64,000 nt of DNA from Symbiodinium natans. Taxonomy: Eukaryota > Sar > Dinophyceae > Suessiales > Symbiodiniaceae. Below, piece by piece: positions 21,438 to 35,900 of this stretch. The notes under the pieces are model-generated. The model did no database searches. It was given only the letters and a program-made list of their open reading frames with translations, and was not told the DNA's origin. The first letter of the stretch is position 1, and each line of letters begins with the position of its first letter. The position numbers and the translations under genes are program-made. The stretch covers positions 111,001 to 175,000 of the forward strand of contig CAJNDS010002535.1 in assembly GCA_905221605.1 (NCBI GenBank), read 5' to 3'.

Positions 21438-22082
21438 TAGGGGGGGGGGGGGTTTGGGGTTTGGGGTTTAGGGTGGGCTTTCTGTATTTACTGCAGACCC
21501 CCTTTATCTATTGCTTGCTTTGGTTGAGTCGTATTTCGGATCGAGACCCTAAAGCCTGCGGTCAAGAAGGGGAGCGCAAGCTGTACGCAGAACATCGCTT
21601 CAGCCAGCTTCGACTGGTATAGCTGAGGGTGCGACAGAACAGGGATTTATAGGGCGGCCCCTAAACCCTAAACCCTAAACCCTAAACCCCAAACCCCAAA
21701 CTCCAAACCCTACTGTACACGCGGCTGAGAGGCTGACGAAGTCTACGGGGCTTAGGGTTTGGTGGGTTTTTTTCTGCCACCCAGCCACACGGCGGGTCGG
21801 GTCTAGGGATTAGGGCTTAGGGTCCATGCCTGGTCGCCCACCTATAGGCTCTAGATATGGTTTAGGGCTTCCCTCCAGAACCTTTGTAGTAATTAGGGCT
21901 TTTAAGTTTTAGGCTTTGGGGTGCTTAGGGTGTTCACGGACCCGGCAAACGAATTAGGGGTACTTTGTGTTCAGGACGACCTAACCAGCAGACCCATAGC
22001 CAGGAAGTTGCAGATTACTTGACAAGTGATCTCAGAGCCTCAGCCAGTCACAGCCCAAGGCCCTCTCCCAACCCCAGATCTT

Positions 22083-22190
22083 CCCAAAACCCCTTAATAA
22101 GGAGCATACCCTAATTATTTTTGGGATCCTGATTATACAAATTTGGGGATATTCCTTAGTTAAGGGGTTTTGGAAGATCTCCCAAACCCT
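22083..22190. repeat. Inverted-repeat element, family B
   Basis: AAAACCCCTTAATAAGGAGC at the left pairs with TTCCTTAGTTAAGGGGTTTT at the right. No coding sequence inside. Confidence 0.75.
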
Positions 22191-22259
22191 AAACAAGAAT
22201 ATGTGGTCCTTCAAGTGAAGATGATATTCTGGCAAATTAACTTGGAACACCCCCCCCCC

Positions 22260-22653
22260 CCACCCAACAAATTCGTGTGAGGAAAAGTATGGCAGGTACC
22301 TTCTCAGGGTTAGTGCTCCGGAAATGGCAATGTTGATGACGCAGATTCGGGTCCGTCTTGGGGTTAAGCGTGCAGTATGCTGCAGGTTGTTTTTGTCTGG
22401 ACGGTCACAGTCGCTGGACGCAGACGAAATATGCGGACACTCCAAGAACGCACAAACACCACCGCGAAAAATAAAAAGCGATCGATGTCCTTCAAAAAGC
22501 GAGGTGCAAATCGCCAGCATCAGATACGTGCAAATACCGTTTCGACGTCCCCTCACCTGCACGAAACACGGCAAAAACCGATGGAATCGCGATGCCGGCA
22601 TGACAGCAGCAGCCAAGGGCTCACAACCTATACCATCCATATATGTGTATATG

Positions 22654-22689
<36 letters not shown>

Positions 22690-23430
22690 AGTCTACATAT
22701 AGATATATATGTACATGTCATACAGCTCGCCCCCTAGAGGGATATCGCCTTTCGCCCACAAGGCATGCCTCGACTCAACACATCCAAAGCCCCCGGAGCC
22801 CTTGTGAAACGAGGTGGCTCAGTCGCAGAACGATTTCGCTGACACGAGGAGTGAGTTGCATGGGTTTGATCCCTACCAACAGCTACCATTAGGGTTTAGG
22901 GTTTAGGGTTTAGGGAAGCAAACTGTTGTTGAATCTAAGTTGAACATTGGACCTGGAAGTAAAAGGAGTTAGAGTTACCACCTTGCTTTGGCGCTGAGCC
23001 CGGGAGCACAAGGTCCCTCTCAAGCAACACACCATTGAAGAAACCAGAACCGGCCAACCCTTCCTATGCAAATCAAGCTCGAACAGAAAGCCTAACCGAA
23101 CCAACCCTAAACCTAACGCACAGATCTTGGTCCTAAAACTACACCCGCTAACACGCCCTGACTACCTGACTGCCCTGACTACTCGCGTTCTAAGGTCCCA
23201 ATCCTTGCGTTGACGCCCGCAGAGCCGACGCCTGTCGGAGCAGCGTTTGGCTTTTTGTGCGGGGGCGGAGAGGGGGTAATGGTGTTGGGGTTTCAAGTTA
23301 AGCCAAGTTCAGAGGGTTTAGGGTTTAGGGCTTAGGGTTTAGGGCAAAGTTTAGGGTTTAGGGTTTAGGGTTTAGGGCAACCCGCACAGACAATTGTTCG
23401 ATTCGCGAGCTTGCAGACATCGACACATAG
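22260..23430. other. No gene recognised
   Basis: Contains a (TA)n tract at about 22637-22690 and two short TTTAGGG arrays (22890-22913, 23310-23380). Open frames overlap on both strands and show no motif, so I do not call a gene. Confidence 0.5.
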
Positions 23431-23467
23431 CTTAAGAGAGCTTTTTGGCGTCCCCCCGCCATACTTC

Positions 23468-23600
23468 TACTTGGAGGTTCATGGTACTTGTTCACCAATC
23501 TGTAACTGTACTTATAACCATATTCGGGCACTTCAGGGGCTTAGAAGTGGGTTATAAGTAGAGTTATAGTTGGTTAATCACTGCCACGAAACTCCAAGTA
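23468..23600. repeat. Inverted-repeat element, family A (complete)
   Basis: A 133-bp element. TACTTGGAGGTTCATGGTAC at the left pairs imperfectly with the right end, whose reverse complement reads TACTTGGAGTTTCGTGGCAG. It has MITE-like size and shape with no coding sequence. Confidence 0.8.
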
Positions 23601-23640
23601 CGCTTTCTGGGCCCCAGGGTGCCGCCCCAGTAGTCCCAAT

Positions 23641-23752
23641 TGGAAGCCCTTTTTGACTTAGTAAGAGGGGTTAGTAAGGGTAGGCTATTGGGATCATAAT
23701 AGGGTTGCTGGGGGATTCGAAGTAGACTTACCAAGTCAACAGAGCTTCCAAG
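23641..23752. repeat. Inverted-repeat element, family F
   Basis: Left TGGAAGCCCTTTTTGACTTA, right ACCAAGTCAACAGAGCTTCC-AAG; about 112 bp. Confidence 0.7.
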
Positions 23753-23935
23753 TAGTTAGCATCCACAGACCCTATGCCCCAAACCCTACTCCCTACACCC
23801 TAAACCCCAAACCCTAAACCCCAAACCCTAAGCCCGAAACCCTAAACCCCAAGCCCTAAACCCCAAACCCTAAACCCTAAACCCCAGACCCTAAACCCTA
23901 AACCCCAAACCCTAAACCCTAAACCCTAAACTCAC

Positions 23936-23985
23936 GAGTCCGCGGGGCCAGCGACTCCGAGGCCAGATCCAGCGGGGTCATCCCC
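23936..23985 (-). CDS. SHQW/ANK exon: ankyrin RGMTPLDLASESLAPRT
   Basis: Fifty nt, acceptor TGCAAG|G. The GT donor is formed where the exon meets the array (GACTC|GTGAGTTTAGGG). Joins the previous exon in phase (AG+G). The TPLDLA core is a standard ankyrin helix. This is the last exon of the gene that I could place. Confidence 0.8.
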
Positions 23986-26900
23986 CTTGCAGGGATCTCC
24001 GAAACCCTAAACCCTAAACCCGAAACCCTAAACCCTAAACCCTAAACCCTGAACAAAAAAACCTAATTACACCCTAAAACCCTAAACCCTAAACACCAAA
24101 AGCCCCTACAGCTTTTAAAACTTGAAGGTCTTCGTGCTTCAAAATGCTGACGGTTACGAAGTTACTGCTTGGGTTCGGCATCCTCGTAGCTGTGATCTCC
24201 GAAACAGGGAACCCTTGGCCCTTAACCCTGAGCCTTTTTTTTTTGAGCCCCGACTCTTTGTCCTAACCCTAAATAATCCTAAGCCTTTGAAGAAATTCTG
24301 CATCATTTGGGCGCACATCGGGGGAGATCCTCAGCTCAGGGTGTAGGGCATTTAGGGCTTAGGACCCCACCGTCCTCAAAGCCGCAAACCTCCACAAGCC
24401 CTCAAGCCTTGAACTCTTCAACCGGTTTAGGGTTTAGGGATTAGGGTTGAAGGTTTAGGGCCCTGAAACTCCCTTTTTTGAAGGGATTAGGGTTGAAGGT
24501 TTCGGGCCCTGAAACCCTCTTTTTTGGAACCCACCCCGGCTCCGGAAGTCAGCAAAGAAGGGCCTTCGGCAAACTTTTGGTCCAGGCAAAACATTCACAT
24601 AAGGACTTAGGGTTTAGGGTTTAGGGTTTAGGGTTTTGGAAAACCCAAACCTCCACAAGCCCTCGAGCCGTGAACTCTTCAACCGCAATGAGGAGTTCGG
24701 GTTTAGGGCTTAGGGCCCTGAAACCCCCCCCCCCCCTTTTGCTGAACCCATGCAGGCAGGCAACACATACAAGGACTAACATCTACAAAGCTGCAACACC
24801 AAGCCGAAGTCGAACCCTAAACCCTGAACCCCTAAACGTTTTTTTGGGGGGGGGGGGGGGGGGGGGTGTGAGGGTTTCGGGTTTAGGGTTAGGCCTTCGG
24901 GTTTAGGGTTTAGGGTCCCTAAACCCTGAACCCTAAACCACAGCCTGCTGTTTGGAATGTCCGGGCGTGCTCGGGCAGCAAGCAGGAGCTGTGTTGCCTC
25001 AAAGTGCTCAGAAACAGTGGCCCTTTTGGCCGGGCTTAGGGTTTTGGCTTCGGGAAATCTGGCTTTGGCCACTGGGCCTTAGGGTCTATGGAGAATTCCG
25101 ACAATTCGGGGCACGGGGGCAAGCGGGAGATGCCTGCGCAAGACCGTGTACTGCAGCGTTCTCTGCATCAGGGCATGTTCATGACTCAGCCTGCATCTAC
25201 ACCCAAGAGTAGCCTAGGAATAGAAGGGTGCCTTTTTTGGGTTAGCGGGGTTTATAAGGGAACCTAGACACCAAAAAAGGGAAGCAGGGCGTACTCTGAA
25301 CCCTAGGCATTGTCAGAAGGAGCAAAGAAAAGAACAGACGGAACTCGCCTTCCACAATTGCAGGTGCTGCTGTAGCCCTCCGAGCTCCGCTAACATGGAA
25401 GTGAACTCAATGAAAGCGGAGATCGGAAATCCTACAAATGAAATGCGGCGGTACCTTCTGCCCACGAGCATGCGCAGTTTTTTGGGGACGCCTAATGTTT
25501 GGGACATCCCTGTGCATGAGGAGGCCAGACGACTGAAAACTCCCAGGTATGAGTACCACACCTCCAGGTTCTCACTGATGACGCTGAACATCAAGGGCGT
25601 TGCGCCACGGTAGTGGAACCTGCGCGACGAAACCAGGAGGCTCATGCTGAGATTCTTCATGCGCTTAGATGTAAACAAAAACAGAGTTGTGGGAGCCCAG
25701 CAAGCTGAAGAAGAAAATCGGATCTACTGCTACCAGCGACAGAGCGAATGCGGTCTACCGGACTGTGGGCATGCAAGCTTGTGTGCACTCTGTTCAAGAC
25801 CGTAAACCCTAAACCCTAAACCCCAAATCCCAAACTAAACCCTAAAGAGACACACTGAGCGGAGGAGCCTGGCTTCCTCAATAGGGTGCATACAACACAT
25901 AACTCAGTAGTCGTATTATGGTGACGCAACTAAACTTTGGGGTTTAGGGTTTAGGGTTTCGGGTTAGGGATACTTAGGGGCTGAATACCCTAGCCCCAAA
26001 AAGGGTTCACCTTATATATATATATATACAAATATATACTCGGGTCTTAGATAACCAAAGAGGTTTGAAGGTTACCTACCCAGTCCATGAGGAAGATCCA
26101 TCCCTAGAGAAGAACGGAAACGCTAAACCCTAAGCCCTATACTCCAGGCTGGGGAGGGGGAACTAAGCCAGTTTCCATCAGAGGACGCTATGGTCGTCAG
26201 CAATGAAGGAGGACCTTGGCTGTATGGTGCTCAGGCAACATGGAAGGCGGTTTAGGGTTTAGGGTTTAGGGTCTAGGGTCTAGGGTCTAGGGTTTAGGGT
26301 TTAGGGTTTAGGGTTTAGGGTTTACCGACAAGCCCCAACCAAAAGCACCCCAACCAGCTCTCAACCGGCCACGGGGCTGAACTTGTGGCGCAGGCTGTGC
26401 AGGAAGAGGATGAAGCGCTCGATGCCATTGCTGTACCGGAACTGCTGGTTGACATCCACCCCTAGCTTGGCCATTAAACCCCTTAGGGTTTAGGGCTTGG
26501 GTTTGGGGTTTAGGGTTTAGGGTTAAGGGTTTAGGGTGTAGGGTTTAGGATCCCTTCTAAACACCAAATTGATTGACAGGAAAGAAATACAGAAATGTCC
26601 CACAAAGGCCAAGCCCAGACGCGGGCTCGGATCAATGTTGAGATTACATTGGCGGAGCCTCCCTCCATGCCTTGGATTGCGTCACCCTAAACCCTAAACC
26701 CTAAACCCTAAACCGCGCGACACACATGTGGGGGGACGGGGGGCTTTCCACAAAAAGGGGGGTTGTGCCCGTTTTTGGGGGGTGTCCGAACACATTCGAG
26801 CCTTTTTGGGGGTGTATAGATATACATATATATATATACACACTCGGGGGTGTCCGAAAACACTATAAAATTATTAAAAATATTTTGGGTGTATATACAT

Positions 26901-29900
26901 ATAATCACACACACACACATATATATATATATACACACTCTTGTTAGGGGAGACGCTCTTTCCAAGCGCTCACATATCTTTCCGCAGATGTCACGTTCGC
27001 AACACACAAAGTTCTGCTGAAGCGGGACCGGAGCACCCAGCGCGTAGTGCAAGCAGTTCTGCAAGTCCAGGGCCGGGTGCCGACGGAAGATCTCTGTCAT
27101 AGCGTCCCTGGGTCGTTCATTCTGCGAAGACGGGAGGCTTGGAGGCTTCGCAAAGTGTACTGGAGGGGCCTTAAGAATTAGACTCGGGTTTTGGGGGTTC
27201 TTCGAGTAGAACTATTTGGGAAAGCTTAGGGGCCACAATGCCGGGCCATATGGGCATACTACTAGTATTTATTCCGACCCCTCTATTATGCAAAGGAACC
27301 GAAAAATGACCAAGATCCAAGACACACTGACCCGTAACCGCAGGCGAGGTCTAAGGGCTGAAGTCCTGGCAGATTCTGACCCGAAACCCTAAACCCTAAA
27401 CCCTAAACCCTAAACCCTGCGACTCTGCAGTGTGGGCCGCTCACAACCCTAAACCCCGAATCCCCCACAGCCTCACCTTACCAACCCAACTTACTACAGC
27501 AACTTCCGAAAGTTGGAAACATGGGTCTAAGGATGATTCGAGTGATTTATCAGCTAGTTTCCAAGTAGTGCGAGGCCCCCTACTCATAAACCCTAAACCC
27601 TAAACCCTAAACCCTAAACCCTAAACCCTAAGCGTGGGGAAAAAAAGCGGGCTTGGATCAACCCGGAGCTCCTTCTCCAAGCTTCAAAAACTCAAATCGT
27701 GTCTGACTGGCCGGACAAGTATGCAGATACCACATATATATATATATATGTCTAGGGTTTAGGGTTTAGGGTTTAGGGTTTAGGGTTTAGGGTTTAGGGT
27801 TTAGGGTTGAGAGTTTAGTATGCGTATAGGAAAACAATGTGAAGACACAACAGTCAATCACACAGGTGCAAATAAACACAGATGCAAATAAACACATATA
27901 AACTCCTTCATTCCGCTCATACATAAGCATACAATAGAAACATATATATATATAATGTACACATATAGCTTCACGAACAGTTTTCTTACTTGCGGTTTTG
28001 CATTTGATGGCTGCGCCCCTGTACTTACTTGGATACGTATCTTTGAGGTTCTGAGAATGAGGACTGCCGCGCTTTGCAGAGGTTTCGAGCCGAACCAGTA
28101 CTTCGAAGCAAGCCGTTGGTACCCCCGGCGGCGTAGCGGCTTTTGAAGGGACTGTCAGGAATGAGGTAAGGGACAGGGAAGCATGGCCATCATGGCCATC
28201 TTCCAAACTCGGGTTTGAACGTACAAGTTGCCTTCAGCAACCAAGGCACACAGAGCATAAAAGAAAAAAGCGCGGCTGGGAAGCCCTGAACTTCCCTCAT
28301 CTCAATCCTCAGACATACATGGTTTAGGGTATAGGGTTTAGGGATGCATCCCTCCACAGACGCTTCAAAACTCCGTAGGGGGTATTCATCATTACCGCCA
28401 CGAAGGGTTCCGCAGGTTTCCGGACTTCAGGCCTTTCTGGGGGGTGGGGGGGTGGGGGTTTTGGGGTGGGGGGGGGGGGGTGGTGGGGGGGGGGTGGGGG
28501 GGGGGGGGGGGTGGGGGGGGGGGGGGGGGGGGGGGGGGTTGGGTGGGGGGGGGGGGTGGGGGTGGGTTGTGGGGGGGGGGGGGTGGGGTGGGGTGGGTGG
28601 GGGGGGGGGGGGGGGGGGGGGTAATCATGTCCATTCATGTATGTCGACCTGCCCAAACACATGGGTACTTACAGCGTTGTTTTGCCAAGGATGTTTCACG
28701 CCTGTGGAACAAGACACGCCCCTACCCGCGTTCATGCCCTTGGCGAAGATGCTCCAAACACTGGTATTTACAGTATTCTTCCTTCTCTAAACAACATATT
28801 ATGGAACAAGACACACGGTCACAAGTGGTCGTGCCTTTGGCGAAGATGCCCCCCGAAAAAGAGTATCCCCCATTTGGGGAAAATCCTCTTGAGCCTTAAA
28901 CCCTAAACCCTAACCAACCAACCAACCAACCTACTGTACACCCTACGCCTTGCAAGTTCTTCAAAACCCCTGACAACCGGAGGTTCCCTGAACAAAGGGC
29001 TCCATTCTTAACATGAAGAAAACATGCACCGGAGAGGGACCAGCAAACCCTCGACTTGGGATGCTCCGCCTTATACTAACAGTCCTTAATGGGGAATATC
29101 ATCGCATACCAACCTGCAACCCTAAACAAGGTAGCGCCCTCCCTTGCGGCCCCGCGTGTTTTGCGCGCGTGCCATTTCTGCGTTGGACACCGGAAAACGT
29201 GATGAAAACTCGAGGGTTTTTGCGCGTCGCATTCGCTGGACATGTTTCAGTGCGCGTGCAAACGGGGACCGCTAAGTGATTTCTGCCACTTGCCCCGCTT
29301 GCCCCACTTGCTGTGCTCCCTTACCGAAAACCACTTTGCCCCACTTGCCCCACTTGCCCCACTTGCCCTGCCTTAACCGCTAAGTGATTTCTGCCACTTG
29401 CCCCGCTTGCCCCACTTGCCCCACTTGCCCCCACTTGCCCCACTTGCCCCACTTGCCCCACTTGCCCACTCGCCCCCCTCCTACCCCAGCCCACCCTGCA
29501 AGTGGGGCGTGGGGCAAGCGGGGCAAGTGCGGCAAGTGGGGCAAGTGGGGCAAGTGGGGCAAGTGGGGCAAGTGGGGGCAAGTGGGGGCAAGTGGGGGCA
29601 AGTGGGGCACCCCCCCCCCCCCCCCCCCCCCCCCCAGATCATTTTAGGGTGTGTCCGAGTCCAATAGCACTTGAGGTTTTACATGGCAAGGGTATGCCCT
29701 CAACGAGTCCCAGCCACAAGTCTGCCTCAATTGCAGCGAGATTTGAGGCAGACTTGTGGCTGGTTGGTTACTTTAGGGTCTGTCCGAGTCCAATAGCACT
29801 CGAGGTTCTACTTGGCTAGGGTCTGCCCCCAACCAGCCCCAGCCACAGGTCTGCCTTGAATGCAGCATTTGAGGCAGACGTGTGGCTAGGTTGGTCATTT

Positions 29901-32900
29901 TAGGGTCATTTTAGGGTCCAACAGCACTCAAGGTTCTACTTGGCTAGGGCCTGCCCTACAACCATAAGTCTGCCTCAAACGCAGCCTGATTTGAGGCAGA
30001 CTTGTGGCGCGGCGAGGCGAGGGGGGTTTGCCCCACTTGCCCCACTTGCCCCACTTGCCCCACTTGCCCCACTTGCCCCAGTTACCCAGGCAGCAGGGAT
30101 TACTCCTGAGGCAAGTGGGGCAAGTGGGGCAAGTGGGGCAAGTGGGGCAAGTGGGGCAACATCAATTAGCTTCTCCGGGCCACCAAGTGGGGCAAGTGGG
30201 GCAAGTGGGGCAACATCAATTAGCTCTTCTGGAAAGGCAAGTGGGGCAAGTGGGGCAAGTGGGGCAAGTGGGGCAACATCAATTAGCGGACCCCCTGGGC
30301 GCTCGCAATGACATGTTTTGTCTATCCTCAAAATCGCCACTTCCACCATGGGACTGATGTTCTCTGGCGCGAAAACACTGCGCACAGCGATGTTTCCGAG
30401 ACGCACGAATCGCATCCAAACAAGTGCTTGCTTGTTGAATGCTGTTTTCGGGCGAAAACACTGCGCACAGCGTTCTTGTGCTTATGTTTGACAAAGAGGC
30501 AACAATGCGTACAGACAGGCAAAAATTGCTGCAGATAGCAGTCTCAGTGTTTTGGTGGAATATTGAGAGAGGGCTTTCGCACTGTCTAGTCTATAGGTTC
30601 CGTGAGAGAATCCTAACCCCCAAGAATCTGGGAATAAAGCGCGCTACCTGGGTATCCTGCCTAGAACTGTATGGCTTGAAGCTTTAAACCGAATACGGGG
30701 TGCAAAAGGGTTCCCTAATCTGAATTGATTGGCCAAGTCACGCCGCTCCTACAGCTTAAGCGCCTGCTTGTCTTCCTTTTTCTCTTCCTTCTTCTCCTCC
30801 TTCTATCCGTCCAGCGTCCGCGCTGGATATGGCTCTGACTACCCAACCCTAGCCCTGCCCCGCAAGAGCCTGCAGCAACGGATGTGCTGTCTGATCAGAC
30901 CTCAAGATGTTCACACTCACTATAAATAACTATTTTTCAAGAATGAAAAGAATGTTATCTTGAGTCTGATCCCTGGCTCGGACTGTCATGAACCTTTGGC
31001 TCAGACATGAAGTAAAAGCGAGTTACCCCGATCCATGCTTCGGCTTCGGTATGGTGAGAATCTGGTCCCACCCAGACATCATTGACAGTGTTTGTTTGCA
31101 GAGAGGATATTGTCTTAAGGTAAGTGGTTCTTCGCGCGTCTAGATCCCCAAGAGCTACCGGACACTCACGAACCCCAATCGGAGTAAACCTTTCCCACCT
31201 AGGCCGCCTATGTACTCTCTCCAGAAAACCTCTCTGTCTGTCAACTCTCCAAAAGTCACCTTCGCCGGCGGTGCTGTACATACATGAATCGTCAAGGGGC
31301 TTCTGTTGCTTCACCCACTGCAGCTGTTTGCGTTTGTCAGCCCTTTGCTTCAGAACCATTCCCTCATCAAACAAAGTATATCTACCACTCTTGAGACACT
31401 CTCTAAGCCGACTCGCGTCCATAGATTTCGTCAAACAATCAGCCAACATTGCGCCAGAAGCAACCCATCGAAGCTTACAGTTATCCTGCATCCTCTGCCT
31501 AATTAGCAGACATTCAATGGTCGTACGATGCTCCTCGCAATGAGGCGGCGCTGTTCTGGTCACAATGTCGTACACCGATTTGCAATCAGTGACGGCTGCA
31601 GCTGACGGCTCTTTACGAAGAAGCTCTTCAGGACAATGCCATGCTACACTGTCATCTTTCATCCATGCCCAAAGAACCCGAATCCAAGAGAGCCTGTCAA
31701 TCGAATTACTTAGCGCAAAGGCTTCAGCCCCAAGTGTACTTCTCACAACTCGGGGAATGCGCTTTGAGGACCAAGCAATTGGGCAGACTACAGACTTATC
31801 ATTCTCAAGGATCTTAGTGCTAGTTGCAAAGATCACTGTGCCTTGGTGTGCGCTGAGTTTCTGATTGGACGCAAAGGACGCGTCGGAAAATGCGCAGAAC
31901 GTCAACTCCTGTTCAGCAATTGGGATTATCATTATAGTTACGGGATGAACCTTTGCCTCGTGTAGCACCCTATTAGCCTCTAAGAGGTGGGACACTGTCG
32001 CGACATTGATTGTTGACTGGAGTTCTCCAATTTTGGCGCATAAGTCGGCTCTCGTGTGGACAGCCGCGTACTGCAAACTTCCTATGAGCTGTCGATATTG
32101 TCTTCTTTCGGCTTCAGTCACAGGATCTTGCAAGTTCTTTCGACGCTCCCGCGGGACATTTATTGCCTCAATCTTCGAAACATACTCAGTTTGATCCATT
32201 TCGATGCTTCCATCTTCCCACTGATGAAGCCGGATGCCAGTGAAAACAAAAGTTCCCTGTTCATACGATCCAAAGCTAAAGCGTTTTCTGAGCTTCTGCA
32301 ATGCTTCTTGGAAGACCTGGTCGCCTCCGCAAATGCCATCATCTACATGAATCCCTAGAATGCCATGACTTCGTAACTTTCCAGAAGCATCTCGCGTTGA
32401 AAGTGAAAACACGCAGGGATCAAGCGGACATTGTTTAAATCCTATACCTAGGAGTTCCTTGCGAAGCTCTTGGTACCACAGATACGGAGCATCTATCCTC
32501 CCATACGCTCCCCCTACAAGTTCGCACTGATCTCGCTTTTCCATTTCAAGAGCCTCTTTCACCTCGGGAGGCGCTTGAATTCCTAGGAGACGCCCATCCC
32601 CTTTTCCATGGAGAAATGCTGTGCTGATATCGAAAGAACAAAGCCGCCATCTGTTACTACAGATCTTCTGAAGCAGTAGCTGTCGCCCATCTTTGGTCAA
32701 CGTGGGTGCGTCATTGGGGACATGATCTATGTCAGGATCTTCGAAACCTAACACTACTAGCCTGGCTTTTGCCTTCTTACCATCATGTGTAGCTTCATCT
32801 ACTGCTTCGGCCGGCTTCCATGTGTAGATCCACCTGCATCGCATGATGTTTTTGTTCGGGATCTTTCCTTGGGCGACTTTGCGAACTGTCTTGTGGGACA

Positions 32901-35900
32901 ACCAAGCACCGACCTCCTTGTTCTTTGCCAGTGCAAAACGTTTCTGGTCACGTATGGTTAGATCCCGTAGCTTCACTTCAACTCTTTGCTTGCGATTCTC
33001 GCTGGCAAGGCAAATCATGTCTTCCTCGATCTCTTTCGGAAGTTCCCACCCTTGAGGAGGCACTATACTTATCTCCCAGCATGACTCTACCCCACTAAAA
33101 TTAACCTCTTCTTCTTCTACTACAACCATATCCCCAAACTCAAGGTCATCGTCCTCTGGGACAGGAACTTCCAAACTTTGATCGAGACTGGCCTGCTCGG
33201 CAGATGTTGGCATTCGGGGCTCATCATCAAAAGGCAACATCGGATCGTCATGAGGAGTCGTTTTTGGCGACAACCCATCACGAGAAGGATTCGAGGATTC
33301 CGGAGTATTTTCTGCTTCGGGTTCAGACTGAACATCCATACTTGCTGGTTCATTAAAGGCCTCGGCCGGAGGAATGTCTTCACCCTCGAGATCGAAGTAT
33401 TGCGGAGCATGCTTCAGCTGGTTCTTTAACGGCTCGAGTTGCTGAAGAGGGCTGCCCTGTTCTGATTTCGGAATCATCTCCCACTCGCGCAGCGAAGCTG
33501 CTCTGATCTGTTCTGGGCTCGCACGTATCAGTCGTCCCGCGTGGCTCAACCAAACCACCTTCTCCTTCTCCTTGGCTATCACCTGCGCTGGCCCATGCCA
33601 CCGGCCATGCTCGCGCCGCAAGTTGCCTCCCCTCCGGCGCCAGTACAGCACCATGTCTCCTGGCTCCCATTGACTTCGCAACGGTCTCGTGCGCCGTAAC
33701 AATGCTCGCCGGAAGCTGGAGCTGTTGTCGACCATGATAAAGGATCTTCTCGCGCGCTCACGCAGCTGGAGTTCTTCCAAAAAGCGCTGCCCTTCGGGAA
33801 GACTGCCTCCCTCGCTTGTACCGCTCTCTGCCAGAGCGTGGGACGAGGCATTGCTATCTGAAAGAATCGAGCCTGGGAGCCTACAGGAAACCCCAAGTAC
33901 CGCCTGTTGCGGCGTGTACCCATCGGCTCTGCACAGAGAGTTTTTAGCCAAGAAAACGTGCCTGAGAGCCTTTCGGAATTCATGTGAACTTTCGATACCC
34001 TTCTCAAGATCCATGCGGCTCAACATCTGTTTAACGGTACTACCATGAATCTCTGCTCTTCCGAGTTGCCAGTGACTGTCAGAAGCGGACATGTTGACTT
34101 TGATTCCAGCCTCCTGCATCTTAAGTGCCCAGGCGTCAGAAATGAACTCCCCACCCGGATCTACATACACCTCCTGAGGATACCCAGCCCAATTGACCCA
34201 CAACTGCTCAAACATTTCAATCACTCCCTCGGCTCCCTGATTGCATTCCGCCCCAACGTTAAACAAAGTCGCCTCATCGATGAAATGAACGAAGTGAAAT
34301 TCTTTCCCCTTGGAGCTTCTCCATGATACCAGGTCCATCCCCACTTTGTGGTTAAACGAAATGTTTGCATGGATGGCGGCAGGCCGTGCGGCCATAAAAC
34401 CACGTCGTGACTCGGTGCAGGCATCACACTGAAAGTCAAGAGCACCCTGTTGAACAACCTCATCCGCACCTCCTTGCTTGAGGTAAAGCGCAAACTTTTT
34501 GGGATCGGGATGGCCAAGGTTGTGGTGGAGCTGTCGAATTTCGCTCTGTTCCTGGGCGTTGAGCCTTAGGAATCCGGGACCATGGTTTGCAACAGGCGGG
34601 GGCCCCCAGGCCATCTTTTGGGAGGGTTCGCCCCTTTTGGGCCCACTTTGCTCCGGCGTTGCGGATGTCATTTCGGAGTCCTGATCACCAAGTTCAGGCC
34701 GGGCATTTGTTGTTGAGGCATTCGGGGCTTGTGGATCGATTGTTGGGCCACGGCGATTTGGCGAAGCCATTGATTCTTGATCACCATCGGAACAGACCCC
34801 AAACACAGTAATGGCGATCTTGGCATGTCTACCTGCGCCTATTTGTTTGTATTTGGGGAGTCGGGCCCAGTGTTCAATAGGTCCACACTCCTCAATGCTA
34901 CCTGTGTCTCGGTTTATGACCACTGTTTTGCGATGAGTTATTCGGGATCTTTCATATCGACCTTGTGGGATTCGGAGTCGATTCACTCCCCGGCAGACCT
35001 CCATGTGATGAACCACCATTTCGGGAATCAATTGTTGAACCTTGGGAATCATGGGATCTTCTGGAGGGATCACGAAATTCCCTGCCCGTGGAACCTTTGA
35101 GTTTACTTCTCGAAAAACACTTTCCCACGACACATGGCTTTTCCCATATCGATACAGGTTCAATTCATCTTGTTTCCCGTGACACCTTCTTCTTTTGATT
35201 GCCTGTTGTCCTGCATCTTCGTCCTCATCGAGCGTTCGTTTGTCATCAAGGTGACAGCACAGTTCATTCAGGATGAGAGGCTTCTCATCTTTGAGTCGGC
35301 CGATCCAGAAGGCAACGTTCGACGAGAGTCCAAGAGAATAAACCCTTTTTCGGGACCCTTCCATCTGACCCTTTTCTACGAAATATCTCCAATCAAGACC
35401 CCTATGCAGACCCTGTGATGTTGTTCTAAAATTGACCCTCTGACGGAGATAGTTGTTACCCTTCAGTCGTTCGGTTCGGGGGACATGTCCTACATGATAG
35501 AAAGTGGGAAGGGTTCCTGCAAACACCTCATCTAGACACTCCCCTGTATCCTGAACAAAGCTTTCGGGCGCCCAAAGATGGAAATGAGCTCCGCGCGAAA
35601 CCTGTTCTTCATAAAGGTCCCTAGTAAGTTGCACTAGAACCCCTTTTTCGTGTCTAGACAGTTGCTTGGGTCCAATGCTTAACCATACATGTCTAGGCTG
35701 GCTTTCGCTCATTTTGCTCCAAATCTCGTCCGGCACGCCGGCTTGAAGCAGCCTTGAACGGGCGAGGTCGATCCTCTCCCAGGAGCCGTTTGTCTCCCCT
35801 AACTCACGACCAATCATACCCTGAAATCCAACACTAATCTCCAGCATGGAGGATCTGTGGCTCGACTCTGCTTGCCTGGCCTTATAGGTTGTAGGGTGGA

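Noticed and set aside
28324-28899. Open frames of 80-151 codons rich in Pro/His or Gly/Trp
   Set aside because: They are translations of a poly-G/T tract with no starts in context and no motif.
29321-30415. Frames with (APL)n, (GAS)n or (QVG)n repeats resembling antifreeze- or collagen-like proteins
   Set aside because: The 9-bp minisatellite is open in several frames on both strands; length divisibility by three explains the frames.
30729-30929. MAKSRRSYSLSACL open frame found at both 30.7 and 38.6 kb as a duplicated gene
   Set aside because: Both copies lie inside the copia LTRs, start with TTG and run antisense to the element.
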